Of a stretch of 64,000 nucleotides of DNA, positions 34,177-49,100 are shown one piece after another; within the stretch, counting starts at the first letter, position 1, and each line of letters begins with the position of its first letter. The position numbers and the translations under genes are program-made. Location: NCBI GenBank assembly GCA_028023455.1, contig JAQFVV010012395.1, positions 498,001 to 562,000 on the forward strand, read 5' to 3'. This DNA is from Epiperipatus broadwayi. Taxonomy: Eukaryota; Onychophora; Udeonychophora; Euonychophora; Peripatidae. The notes below the pieces were generated by a model. That model was given only the letters and a program-made list of their open reading frames with translations, was not told the origin of the DNA and did no database searches.

Positions 34177-37100
34177 CTGTAAAGAAAAAAAAATTAGTGT
34201 TTGCATATAAATAAATGATTTTAGTGTACAATTAATTATAAATATTAACATCTATCTAATTATATATATATAGATAAAATAAGGATAACTATGGGCTAAC
34301 ACCCATAAAGGTATTATGCCACCAATAAGAAAGGCTTATTATATAACAATTGTTTTATTTTTACAATCAGTGCACTGACACTTATCTAAAGAAGACAAAT
34401 TATTTTGAAACTTTTATTTTCCAGTTACATATTTATCAACTACTATTAGATGGTTACCTGGGTTGATTATAGACTGTCTATCTGAGAAGAAAAAAAATCC
34501 AAGGCGATTGAGCCCCTGTAAGAAGCTGCAAATTGTGCCACTACTAAAGCATCACATGACAAACTAAATTTTAATTAAACAAGAGTGACATCTATCACAT
34601 ACCTTTAAAGTTAAAGAACGAGTAAATTAATAGATACCTAAGGGCATTCATCCAGATTTCGATGACTAGTTTCTACCTAATTGGGATTTTTCTGATAAGA
34701 ATCATTGGATTTGTACTCATTCATTTAATGCTGCATTTTATTTCTTTATTATTGAAGACAATGTCTTGAAAATTCAAATGATAAAGTTTTGAATCGTTAT
34801 GTAAATACAATGCAATTACATATTTTTGTAATCTCAGTTTAGATAATTACAACATGAATTTTCAACTTATTACCTATAATTAAAATTTAATGACAGATGT
34901 TGCCATTATTTAGTTTCATATTTCACTAAACCAAGCACTCCATGGTTACATTAGTTTACATTAATTTATATTTGACAAAAGTGATCTCTATCTACAGGTG
35001 AACTATGTAAACATTAAGTCAATGGATTTGACAGAGAAGTGAAACTGATAAAACCTTTCAATCTTGATTACTACCTTGAAGAAGAATTAATCCCTAATAT
35101 CTCCATTGTTATTCAATAATTTCTTCAATGTGTACTCAATCTGAATTAAAAGTAGAGGGGTTATCTTTCTAATCAGTTACAAATTATTATAAACTAAAAA
35201 ATTGGTATTTTTACAAGCATTCACTTAATGATTTCACTGCAGAATTTTCGTTATTCAAGCAGGGGAATTTCTAAACAAAGAGCCATATCCATTCAAAGTC
35301 CTTTTTATATTTAGCTATCCAAGTAAGTGATCTAAACCTGTTACAAGCAAAATGAAATAGTTTAATTATTGACAGAAGAATGGTCAAATTTCTTTTGGCA
35401 TATTCATACATCTTCTATAAAGACATTTATTTTACCATGATGTACTTTGATTGAATGAATTCTTAAGTGTTGATTGTTTAAGGACATCTAAATAGACCAA
35501 AGAATTAATATGAATGAAGTCTTAAGTGTTGATTGTTTAAGGACATCTAAATAGACCAAAGAATTAATAATTTTTATTATCATTCATTAAACTAGAGATT
35601 ACACTACAGAAATATATTTTAAGGAATAATTATAAAAAATATTTTTTGTAAATACTTTGATTTTATTTCAGGAGGAGGAATAATTTCATATGAATGAAAT
35701 TATTATTTTTGATTAAATCACTTTAGAACATGATCAAAAACAAACAAACAATCTAGAAAATATAAGAATAATTTGATTGCAAACAATTGTACTAAGTATT
35801 TACTCCAAATTTACAGTTATACTTTGATTATGATAACAATCATTTCACTGGAAAATCTTTTTGTAATCAAGTTTTTGTAAATGGTTTAAGATGGCATTTC
35901 AGTCCGACTAATCCAATATTAACATTTTCTGGTTTGAAAGAGCAGCAGTTATTTAATATGTATTAAACAACGCACTGATCAATCTTGTCCAATTCTTAAA
36001 ATTTATTTGCATTTAGTTAGTAAAAAAGAAATGACCAAGATTTCCTTTTGCTTAAGGTATAAATTATAATCAAACAATATGATCGATCATTTAAAAAAAT
36101 CAAAATAATACAAAAAATATTTTAATCTCTAAAAATGGCAGAATATGTACATTTTTAAAACAAATTTCGCTTTTCTGACGATTTTATTACAAACCTTATA
36201 TTTTACAACTTTTATTTAAGAAATTATCAAACTACTACAAAAGGTTACTAATAAACAAAAACCAAAAAATCTATTATAAATTAATGAATTTTAAATTAAA
36301 AGAGACCTTTACATTAACTTTTTCGTTTTGCTCAAGCTATTCAGTTTCTTGACTAGCCACTGAAAACTAACTTCAAATTTACATTGAATGTCAAACTATA
36401 ACCACTTTGGATAGCATGACTTTTCTCACAATTTTAGTGGATTCTTAACACAAGACATTTACATGTTACACATATAGATACAAGAATTCTCTTTAAGTAT
36501 CCAATTTTAGATTACTAGAGACTTAATACAATGCAAGTCAAACTAATTTTGAAAGCTTTTTAAACCATAAAAGTACATGTAATATGTTTATATATAAAAA
36601 AAGCAAATGTGATATGAATTTTTTTAAATAAATCAACATTTTTTATTTGGAAAAATCTCAATCATAAAAATTTAGTTCAGAAATTTCATATTAAAGACAA
36701 TATTTAATCACTATGGTTATCTACAGAGTTAAAAATAAATAAATTTATTTCCTTGCTAGTCTGCACGAGTAAGACAACACTGAGCATGAATAAAAGAAAG
36801 TTTTTAGAATAGAAAAAATGTTTTATCAAAATGCTGTTACCTGGTCTTTTAGTGATTATTGACGTCTAATCTTTTAATTCAATAGTCACTAAAAGACCAT
36901 ATGCCAAAGTCTTATTAAACAAAAGTTTCACCATTATTGCTGATAATAAAAATGTATATGCTCTTCCTTTATGGGATTTTAGTAATCTAGATTCAATATG
37001 ATAAACTACATCCCCAAAAAATGTTAAAATCAATAACTCTGCTTGTCAAAGGAAACAATATTTTAACATTTATTAACTACATTAAACAATAAATGCAATA

Positions 37101-40100
37101 TGATAAAATTTTAATTTAAATATTAATAAAACAATTTCCCCTCAAATTCATTCCAATTTTAAATAGTCAGTAATTAAATATAAATCTATATAGCACTATT
37201 CTAAATGGTCTCTAATTCTTTTCTCTTTGATCACTTATGATCCATTTACAAATTTCCCATGATAGGTGAAAATATTAGCTATGAAATAATTTTAAGAATC
37301 TTAACATAATAATGCTACAAAAAAAATTACCTTTGAATAAATGCACTATAATCCATAAAGCAATGTGTACAAATTTGCTATCTGATTTGTTAAGCAAAGA
37401 ATTTAAAAAATCAAACAAGTATGATGATTTCATGATACCCTGAGGAAGACCTAAATGAAAAAAACAAATAGAATGCTAAATACCAAAAAAACAACTAGTG
37501 CCATTATAAAATTTTTGTACAAAATTTAAATTAAATTATAATATAAATAAACATCAAAGATTTATTTTTTTAAAAATAAAAATTACAATTTTATATATAT
37601 ATATAAAATTTGGGAATGTTAAATGGATTCATTTTACATTTGCAAAGCAAATCTGACAAAAGGGGGTAATACACTGAAATAAACAGCACTTGAAACGTTT
37701 ATCCTTCCAATGTTTATATAAAGTTATAATGATATCTGATTAATTCACAGGATTTTAAAATGAATAGAAATTAATTCTATTTTGTGAACATTAATAATTA
37801 GTCGTAATGACTGAAACTGTTTTCATTTGAATATGATTGGAAGTTCACCCTAATTAATATTATTTGTCACATTTGCCATTTCCATTAAAAAAAACTGGAA
37901 AAAGTATAAATAGATACATTTTGCATTAACAAGGCAAATGTACACATATCTATATTTGTGTTAAAAACACAAATTTTATATCTACACCAAGGCTTGGAAT
38001 CAAATAGTGGGGATTAAACTATGTAATAAGTCTTACCTGAAATACACAGGTTGCTAAGAATACCTGCACAATGATAGTGAAGCTGTGGTAAATGGGAGTA
38101 CATTAGACCCAATTTAAGAACAGCATATAATGCTTCATTATCATTAAATGACAATATTAATGACTTGACATGTTCTGAAAGTATATTTATATAAAAGAAA
38201 AATTTACATTTTTATCATATACATATATTAACATGAATATTCATGGCTGCATATTAAAAAAAAAAATCTATATATCTGTTGGGAGCCTATTATATTTGAA
38301 ATATGTCATAATGAGGTTTTATATTGAGAACCTATTTCATGTGTTTAATAATGTATGAGATTACTACTAATGGTTATATTATAATATAGAATTCTTTTAA
38401 TATAATGACTAAAAATATTTCTAATGTCAAAAATATGCTTTTATTTATTATGCCATATATATTAAATCTAACTTAAATAATAATATATAAAAAAAAACAT
38501 CATGTGGATTAATTATTACTTATAAATTTTAAACTATCTTATATGCATATGATTTATATCTAATAACTCTTCAATTGATTTAAATAAAGATTTATGAATT
38601 AAAGAATTTGTTCACAATAATTAAGAATCTAATATTAACAAACAATTAAAAAAAAAAAATTATAATATCAAACAAATCTATAAAACTCTCAGACAATTTT
38701 TTATTCGAATTTCTTATATAATAACTGCTTTTTTTTTTTAAAAAAAATTATATTGTTTGCTTATTATAAAAATTAATACGCACATTTAACCTATTTAAAC
38801 TCGAAAATACTCAATTTAAAACAAAATTGAAACAGACAACTTACTATAAATAAAAAAATTATTTAATACATCAATCTGGCTTTCATTCCTTATTGAAACC
38901 ATATCAAGATGTTTATTTTTACAAAATCACATGACCAAGCTATTGTACTGCATTTCCATCCAATGGACATTTACATTACATTACAACAAATTTAATTATT
39001 AAAATATATACATATGTTAAGTCAGTTAGCAGAAAGTATACATTTTTTGGATACTGGACATAAAATGAAATGTGTAAAAAATATTCTGGTAATAAAATAT
39101 ATTAAAAATTACAAAGAAAGAAAATGTTATGAAACTTTGTATATTCAAAAAAATTTAAACAAATGTGTAAACATAGTTAAAGGTTCCAACCCCAAGGGGG
39201 GGGGGGCATTGTTAGATCATTGGAAACTAGAATTATAATTTAAAATATTGTTTTGGATTGTTTTATAAATATATTTTAAAAAAAGAGTTGTAATAAGTTT
39301 AATCATTTTTATGTACATGTACATATTTTAATAATTATATTTATTGTAATGTAATGTAAATAATGTCCATTGGGTGGAGTTGCAATAGAATGGCAATGAT
39401 GTGTTGTGTTAGTAAAGGGGTATTAGACTGCTTAGAAAAGGTACAAAGGGAAGTAGGAAGACATGCATTAGATGCAGATGTGTTGACAGCAAAGGAGGCA
39501 ATTCAAGGAGAAATGGGATGGTCAAGTTTCTATATGAGAGATGCAAAAAGAAAAATGAAAACATTCGATAGATTGCAGTTTATGGATAATAAAAGAACAG
39601 CCAAAATAGTATTTAATTGGGTTATTAGTAAAGGGCAGGCAACAAGATGGATGAGAAAGATAATGCAGTATACAGAAGATTTGGATAAAGAATTTATATC
39701 AATATACTTGTATAAGAGGTGAGATAATTGTGTTAGTAGGATTGTTGAGTGTTATAGTGATAAGAAATGGGATAGAAGAATAGTTGCATTAATAAAGAAT
39801 AGGGAGTTGGAGAGATGGAGAACTAGTATGGAGAGTAAAAAGAGTTTAAATATATATAGAACTAAATGAAACATTGGGTGCAAGTTAATTTATGATAATA
39901 GCAAGGAAAGTAGTTTATTGTATAAGGCTCAAATGGGATCTTTAGGAACAAGGGAATATACACGTAAATGGAAAAATATGGGTGATTTAGTCTGCAAGTT
40001 GGAAGGCATAGAAAATATTAGGTATCTGTTGTTTCAATGTAAATGCATGAAAGCAGAAAGGGTACAAATAATGAAGTTATGGAAGACTAAATATAAACAA

Positions 40101-43100
40101 AGTGATTATACAGAAAATTTATTGTTTTTTATGCTGGATTTGGGAACACATAAGGGGATTTAGATATAAAGGCCATGGAGTTGACAAAAATTGTGTTGTG
40201 GAAATGGGATGGAGCAGGATATGGAGAAACTTAGGGTGGGGAAAGTAAAGTGGCTAACAGGTTTCTCTGGACATAGTTGCTGAGAGATTCCTGACTCTGT
40301 ATAAGGAGAAGTCACAGTGCATCACATCATGTGATTTTGTAAAATGAATCTTGGTATGGTTCCAATAAGGAATGAAAGCTGGAATGATTTATTAAATAAT
40401 TTTTTTATTTATAGTGAATTGTCTTTTCAATTTTGTTTTAAATTGATTATTTTAAAGTGTATATATAAAGACAACATTATGGACAAATTTTAACATTGAA
40501 ATTTGATTATTTAAAATATTTAACCTATTTATATTATAATAGCTAACTTTAGTAAATAGTAATTATTTAAATTACTGAATTCTTTCAATTACTTTCATAT
40601 GTATACATTTAATATTTATATACTGAATTCATAGATTACTCCAGTTTACAACAAATAGCAATTGAATAGATAAAGAATTGATTTCGTTTATCATTTAAGA
40701 TATCATTTTCAAACATTATCAATCAACTACAGGATAAAGGTTTCCGAGTTTAATCCAAATTCTTTGATCCCTAATCTTTCTTCTCAATAACACATCAATG
40801 AACTCCCTTAATTTATCCAGCTATCTCACATGTGGTCTCTGTCTAGGTTTTTTACAATTTTTTTTGGGATACAGTTAAAACTTCAACTGGTGAATAATAG
40901 GAAATTGATAAATTATATTAATATTGAATAATTGAGAAGTTACTTATATGATAAAAAAAAAAATGCTAAGAAAAATTAATTAAAAATTGTAATGAAGGAA
41001 TCTTTTAACAAATGAAACTTAATCAACTTTATTTACATATAAAATTTATAATAGTAGCAAACATTTATAGGAGTAATTATAAAGATTAATAAACAATTAC
41101 AAAAAACAAAAGAATCTGCATAACTTGAAACTATCAGAAAAACATGAACGAAATAATAATAAATGAACAAATTAAATATCACTTCTTACTGTGATCAGAA
41201 ATTCATTAAACAAATACTATAATTATAATGATTTTATCTTGTAATCATAAAGTAAATGAATTACAAATGCAGTCAAAAAATGTATTCTAGAAGTAGTTGG
41301 TGAGTTGGCAAACTATCATTGTTAATAATTATTAAATAATATAAACTCTTCAACTAAAAAGGAAAAAATTAAATTTATAAATTCAGGAACTACAAGATTA
41401 AAGCAAATGATAAATTCATTATTATATATAATGTTTAACATTGATCTTGATTCATAATTAAAAAATAGATTTTACTTTCACTGTAAATGTTTTTGGTGCT
41501 TAAAACATTAAGTTAACTGTAGATTACTTATTGCAATATTTATCTGGCCAATAGTCTCCAATAAGATTGTAATATTTATTTATAATTGAGATCTATTTAT
41601 AATTCTGTTGAATATTGCTACTGATTTTTGAGACTAGTGACAATATCAAAAACGTTATTTCAGCAATACAAATATTTTCATATTTAGATTTTTCATTAAG
41701 GGAATTAATTTTTTTTTTTTCTACAGAATTACATGGAAAAATATAACAAACTACTTCACATTTCTCATTTAAAAAATATATGTCAACAAAAAAATAAATA
41801 TTTTTTTAATTAAGTTTGATTAATTTTTTCCACTATATAACTAAGTTAATAATTGACTGCTTTGTGCTTGATTTTTATTGCAATTGTTTTTGGAATTTAA
41901 CATGGGTTTAAATACTAATAGAAAGTTTAGTTTTTATAAATAGTCACAACTTTAAAACAAACATCCATGTTAAGATCAAGATTGTCAACAATAAATGAAA
42001 TTTATTAATTAGTAAAACCATTGCAATTTGATTTGAGAATATTAATTTCGATGATATAAAGAATGTTGCTCAATCCTGAAGGGAAAAAATAAATAAATGA
42101 TTGGAGGGATTTTGATAAATAAAATGAAAGAATATTTTCGGAAAAAAAATTAGAATATTAAAGATTAGAAAAATTAAATAACAGAAAAAAAACTATAAAG
42201 GATTTATAAAAGGAAATTAATAAATAAATATTTCTGTTAATATAAATATAATATAACAATTTGTCAATTGTTAAAACAGAGTTTTTTTTAATATAAATAA
42301 AATAAATTAATGACTAAATAATTATTGCCAAGCGTTTTCAACTCTTACGAGTCCTTATCAAGGCAGTGTAAAATATTCTATTTTCTCCTAGGCAATGAAT
42401 TCAACATTTCATTGTATTGGCCAGGAACAACTAATAGGAAACCTGGTTAATTTTGAATTCATAGCACAAGATGAATTTTGTATAAAATACAATTCTTTAA
42501 TCTTGCGTTTTTTATCATGTGTTTCATGCATTAATATTGTAAAATCCTTTGGATTACATATATGACCTGTACTATTTTCATGAACATAAAAAGCTGAATA
42601 AACTGTATCATCTTCTCTTGTTCTATTATACGTATATTTATGTTGTTGAAGGCGATATTTAATATTTGTTTTGGTTTCTCCAACATATATTGCACTATAA
42701 TAGAGTAAATAACACTGCTTTTATTTCTGATTAGCATGGAGAACTCTGCCTAACCTTAATAGATTTATAAATAATTCTAAGGGAGTAATAAATAAGGAGG
42801 ATAAAAGCAGTGTTGCATACTCTATTAGATGCCCACAAATAAATTGAAGTGCAATATATGTTGGAGAAAACAAAACAAATATTAAATATTGCCTTCAACA
42901 ACATAAATATACATACAATAGAATAAGAGAAGATGATACAGTTTATTCAGCTTTTTATGTTCATGAAAATAGTACAGGCCATATATGTAGGCCAAAGGAT
43001 TTTACAATATTAATGCATAAAATACATGATAAAAAATGCAAGATTAAAGAGCCTAGGAGAAAATAGAATTTTTACACTGCCTTGATAAGGACTCGTAAGG

Positions 43101-46100
43101 GTTGAAAGCGCTTAGCAATAATTATTTAATTATTAATTTATTTTATTTATATTTATAACGTTTTCTGTTTTGTTAGGCCTTTACACGCTAATATAAACTG
43201 CGCGCGAGTTGATCAAGCTATGTCAAAAAGAAGAAAGTTGTATTTCGATTTCTATTAAAAACATAGCTATATTTCTTGATCAACTTGACCTTGTAATTGT
43301 TGAGAATTATGCTATCGACGACATCAGCTTTTAATTTATTTGAAAGGCACCAGAGTTCTGCAAGAACCCACTGAACCGTCACATAGCATCTCGCAAATTA
43401 AAAAGAAAAGATATTTTTAAACTAATCGGTATTACATCATACCGTAACGAGAATTATTTTTTTAAGATTATTATTCCTGGGCTCATTGAAACATATTGGC
43501 AAAGGTAAATTACGTTTTAAATCTCATTAGACTAATAATAAAAAATAATAATTATTATTAATAATGCACAAATGAAAATTGGTATTAGAAATATTTTTAT
43601 TCTAATAGACTAAAAAATATCTGAAATAAATTACTTATCAAATAAATTAGAGAGAACACAACTCAGACGTGAATCAATTAATAAAAAACAATTTTACAAT
43701 TACTGTTCATATCTAAATTTCTTATAGAAAGTTCCTTAAAAAAAATGAATGTCTCTTGTACAAGAAAATTAATGTCTCTATTGGGATTGTTTAAACATAC
43801 TTTTAGAAATTGTTTGAAAATGTTTAATTTGGTCACAATCAGGAGTAATGAAGTATAACTTACCGGTAAGTTTTGTGAATTCAGTAGTAGATAACTATGC
43901 ATAGTTTTTTTGGTAGAATGAGCTCGGCCTTTTGGTTATTATTTGATCTTGTGGTCCATTCTCCTAGTCGGTCACGAAGGCTTTTCCCGGTGTACATCTT
44001 CAGGCATGATGTTCGCAGAAGCTCCGGTTCACTCCGACATGCCGAATTATTTCAGTGTAGGGCGATCCTGGATGTATTATTGTTATCCAGGACCGACTAG
44101 AGAGACTAACGGAACAAGACGTTCTTCCAATCGAATCCCTCCTTTTTATATCCAAGGTCCAGTTTTCAGACTTCTGCACATGCTATTATCATGGCGTTTT
44201 TTTGGTTCATAATCTTGTAGATTCTTTATAAAATTTACGTTATAAAGTTCTCTTTTCTTATCAAGTTTTTCGGCCATCTTTAATTAGCCAAAATATTTTT
44301 ACTTTCTCTTATCTTTTTTTATTTTACTTTTGGAATTCTTTTGTTCTCTCCAATTCTACTTTTATTTCTACTTACATAAAAAAAAAAAAAAATGAAAGGA
44401 TAATTTAACTTTCATTGTACGTTATTTTTTTTTAAAAAAAATCTAAATTTACTTTTATTTTTTTAGCTTTTACCAAATGCCAATATATTTGCAACGTATA
44501 TAATTAAACGTTACATATTAAAGAAACTCTGTTTTAACAATTGACGAATTGTTATATTTAAAAGAAAATTAGTAGGTGATAAAAAAATGTAGAAGGTTGA
44601 ATGTTATAATTGATAACAACTTTTAAGTAAATAAATTTTAAGAATGACATCACTCGTTGCATATTTATTCTGCAATAGTTTTTGATCCATGTATCTTTTT
44701 TTAAAACTAGAAATATCTAATAAAATGTGCTTAAAAATAAACATATATAAAAATTTTCAGTGATGCAAATGTTTTGATAATAAACTATGTTTAACTTTAT
44801 CATTATCTAATAAGTTTTATTTTTAATATGCTAATGCAGAAATAATAAAGGATAAATATATATAAAATGCACACCCATTAGGTCATATTTTTTGGAATTT
44901 ACAGATACACAAAACCACTTTTGCAAACAAATGTTGACCAATTCTGAAGCAGCATATGTATATAATTTTCTATCATATTGATTTATATTTAAATGATGAA
45001 AATATCTTATAATTTCAGTAATTAGACAGACTAAATAAATGTAAACTATTAGTTCCATAGATTTAGGAGGATTTATCAGAAAAAGAATCAACTTAAATTC
45101 TAATCTTCTAATGATAAGAGCAATAGAGTTTTAGATAACTTGAATACAAGTTATCTAAAAGAGCACATCAAACTAATGAAATAAATGTATTACCAAAAAG
45201 ATAGAAAAACTTTCAGAATCCAGTCAAAACAAATTTTATGATTATAAATTTATTTAAACGCACATTGATTATGTAAGTAATATTCATTAAGGCTATAGCC
45301 TCAAGCACGTGTGTATAAAATCCGATAGTAGGGACCTCTACAGGTCTTAAACCACAAGCTTACTCTTTTCTTCCAAAGAGTAAGTTTGTGGTTTAAGACC
45401 TGTAGAGGTCCCTACTATCGCATTTTATACGCATGTGCTTGAGGCTACAGCCTTAATTTTATGATATAAAATTTGGATGATCTTTGCCTGGAAAGTTATA
45501 TATATAATTTTTTATGCCAGCATACTGTTTTCATAATAAAGCATTAATGATTAATAGTGAGAAGATATATTGCATTAAGATCTGACCAGATATAAATACT
45601 AATTTTTAAAATTGGCAAAAACAACATTATTAACTTCAGTTTGGGAATACATATTCAAAATGTATATCTTTCTACTTGAAGTAAAACTCAAATGGGAAAA
45701 ACAAAATACAATTATAGAAAAAGTGATTGTTTGTCGTATCATAAATTCTAGTTTAAAAAAATCAGTGAGCAACAAAAGATCAGCTAAAATATTTCTCTAA
45801 GCTTTTAGGTTAGAAGTTTAAATAGCTTTATTAAATCAATTCTTTATTCTTTTTTTTATTCTTACACTATTATTTTTTGTCACTACTAAATATTTCTCAT
45901 GCGCTTAATAGTTATCATAACTATTAATAACAATGAAAAATTCATATTATAAAGTTATGATAAAAGAGTATGAACAAGCAGTAGAAGAGAATATAGTCTA
46001 AATGCTGATAGAATTTTCTAAAACAATTCTGAAATGCATTTATTAAGCTCTAATGAAAATAACATTACATCAAGACCACAAGAAGGCATATCATAACATA

Positions 46101-49100
46101 CTAAGAATTAGCTTTTGACTTCTGATCATTCAAATATATTTCTCAAAATATTTAATAAAGTAATTCTCTACATTTTATGCATTGTAATAGAAAAACATTA
46201 AAGATAGCCTAAACTTTCTAATTTATTTATGCTACTGAACAATCATTGAAGGGCTGCATTCATTTAGATTACATGTCTGCCATTTGTTATTATAATTTTT
46301 AAATTTTCCTTTGGTATGATAGCTAAGGAAAGCTTGGAAAGTTATTTGGCTCAGAAGACACTGCTTGTAGTTGGCACACTATTGCTGTGATTCAGGATAA
46401 ATATTTCCCCTTTATAAACTAAAACATTTTTTGTACTTTTAGATGTAAAAATTAATGGTGTCAAATATTATTTTTTAAATTTTAATGATGAAATATTTCC
46501 AATATGATTTACTAATCATTACATGTTTATCTATTAAGAATCATTGATGATTAAACACTGAATATTAAGTAACACTGAAGCATGTCAAAAATAAAACTGA
46601 AAAAAACATTTAATGGCAGTAATATTTATTTCAAAAAACTTCATGTGGCTTTCTCTATTAAGTCTTCACATATACTTTGAGGAACAGTTTTTTTCTTTCT
46701 ACTTCATGTCCATCTATTGGAAGCTTGAATAATCAATGGAGGCTAAATAGTAGCAATATTATATTCACACCCGTACACTATTTTCAGGCCTATCGTTTTC
46801 ATTAATAAATAATTTATATCTAAAAGCAAAAACTAATGCATTTACTCATTTAGTAGATATCTTTAATACTTTGAAACAATCAAACTAATAGCACAAGAGT
46901 CAAAAATTCCAAGGATTTTGAATTTAAGTTAACTTGCTTGTATAGTTATACAAATCTGACACTAGTCCGATAATTATATATTTAAGAGATCTCAATTTTA
47001 TATTAACTGTAAGAATCTTTCATCTTTTGGTCAGATTGGTTTTTTTCGTAACAAAACATTAAATTACTTGGGTTCAAACCTTAAGGTTTCGAGTTGTTAG
47101 CTTGATAAATATAAAGAAAATAAAAGTGGCTAACTATTGAAGATTATAAGTAGAAATTATTCTGGGAACATGAACATAATAGCATTCAAATTTATGATAG
47201 AGAGGCTTTGGAATAGAATAAAAAGAACTGTGCTTGAAATGAATATTTATTTTCTTATTCTAAAACAAACTTGTAATTAAATAATCAATGGACATTTGAT
47301 GACAATATATATCAATTGTAAAAATCTATTTTACTATCATCTTGTGTCCATCAATTACATGCTATAACAGAGCTTACTCTGAAGCAAAAAGAAAAAGATT
47401 GCTAATGACAAATTAATTAACTATAATCCATGTAATATTTTACTTTAATATATATATAAACTAAAGCATTTAAAAAAATAATAATAATTCTATTAATTTC
47501 TATATAACTTGCTTTAGAATTAATTCTTCTCATTCTCCCACCATTTCATTCAAAAATTAAAATGGAAACTTTTGTTGATTAAAAAAGTATTCAATTAACA
47601 ACTTAATGAATAAATAATATTTAAAATGTCATAAATGGAAAAATAATCTCAGTGAATAATTTTAATATGATTTTACCATTCATTGAGAGGTTGGCCAATG
47701 CTGCTGTTATTTCAATTTGAGTCATCTCAGGAGTTTTATTATCAACCAGCAGTTGCACCAAACCAAAACTGCATCCACTATTTAATAATGCCTATAAAAA
47801 AAAATCAATATATAGTTTAAACATCACATTTAATATCAGTTGGTATATAATTAGTTTATTAATGATACATCAGATGTAACTAACAATACATTAATTTGTT
47901 GATGTCTCGTTAGTAAATAACACTCCAATCCAGGCGTGGCCAACAGTTTTTGCCCATGGGCCAGATTAGAAAGAAAACTTTTTTCACAGGCCGGACAAAA
48001 TATTAAAATTAAAAAATGTTAAATACAAAAACATCAAACAGTTTATATCGAGTACAAAAGTTGTACATCTTTATAATGGAATTTTTTAAAAAATAAAGAA
48101 GTATCGCAAATCCATTCGACCAATTATTGGAAGTTAACCTTAGATTAGTCACACACGGAATTCTTTTCCGCATATCACTATCTTCTTAAATATCTCAATT
48201 TCCAATAATCAAAGACACGTCCGCTTCTGAGTAACCGAGATTTTAACTTTCATTGTTGTACAATGGTTAGATATTGTAGTTTATGTACAATGATTTAAAA
48301 GTACCACTTGTTTCATTTCCACAGTGAGTCGTGCAGAGAATATTAACAATTTAATCGTGGGCCACATAAACTCATTACGCGGGCCGTATGTTGGCCATGC
48401 CTGCTGTCTAATCAGTAAATGAATGATCTGGCAACAAAGACAATTTATTTTATATTTTTCAAAATTTAAAATATATATATATTATTATTAAGGATTGACA
48501 CTTGCTTGTCATATAAATAGCATTTTCTCAGAATGACTTGCTACCTATTTGATTTACCAAGTTTATTGATAGCCAATTCATTATTATGATAACAGAACAC
48601 ATCCATTTCATTGTTGTAGTTTTTTTCAAAATCACAACAATCTAAAAATGCATGCATTTATAATGAATTAGATATAATCAAAATAAAAAACTTTCAACCC
48701 AGTCAATTGTGCTTCAGATAAAAATTTAGATGAAATCTAATTGTGTGTCTCATCATTTATTAATCTTATAACATTAAAAAGAAATAGAGAATAAATTACA
48801 AAATTTACTGTGGTGAGCCCAGTCATTGGTCGTATTTATTACTGAATAACAAGAAAGTGAAAATACAAATCTAATTTTTTAAAAACCATCCGAAGCAGAT
48901 AAGGTAGCTTGTATTTGAGTTCAGCATTATACAATTGAAATGCAAATGTTAAAAGAACAATATCAAAAAGGTTACAGAGTCAAAATATTATGCAAAGTTC
49001 ATATGCATAAAGAACATATCAAAAATTTCATGGCATACACATATTATTCAATAAAACTTTGTATGCATTGACTTTTATACATATGGAGGATTTTTGTTTT

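Larger units (their letters stand above)
34310..37330. other. Intron of the armadillo gene
   Basis: AT-rich. Contains a 59-bp tandem duplication (35452-35568) and a hairpin (36842-36899), listed separately. No other feature seen. Confidence 0.5.
38806..40455. mobile_element. 1.65-kb inverted-repeat element enclosing LINE and PLE pieces
   Basis: Outer arms of about 130 bp (38806-38938 and 40326-40455) are inverted copies: caatttaaaacaaaattgaa, ctttcattccttattg and acaaaatcacatg all recur inverted. Inside lies a second inverted pair (about 38957-38998 and 39335-39375, ccaatggacatttacatta) around a PLE-like fragment, followed by a LINE 3' end that directly abuts the right arm. The whole sits in an intron about 0.6 kb upstream of exon 38037-38174. 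Confidence 0.65.
42252..44560. mobile_element. Second inverted pair of PLE 3' ends, with insertions
   Basis: Left arm (42252-about 42745, minus) and right arm (about 42790-43153 plus 44515-44556) are inverted copies. Each carries GIY-YIG coding sequence and a tail with a hairpin. The left arm contains a roughly 100-bp foldback insertion (about 42393-42493); the right arm is split by a 1.36-kb insertion (43154-44514). The outermost matching block is acaatttgtcaattgttaaa (42254) against tttaacaattgacgaattgt (44530). This family is distinct in sequence from the pair at 731-1719. Confidence 0.65.

Noticed and set aside
43897-44212. Overlapping frames in the GC-rich block
   Set aside because: Two phases are open at once, which follows from higher GC content; neither shows a domain, and they lie in a non-autonomous insertion.
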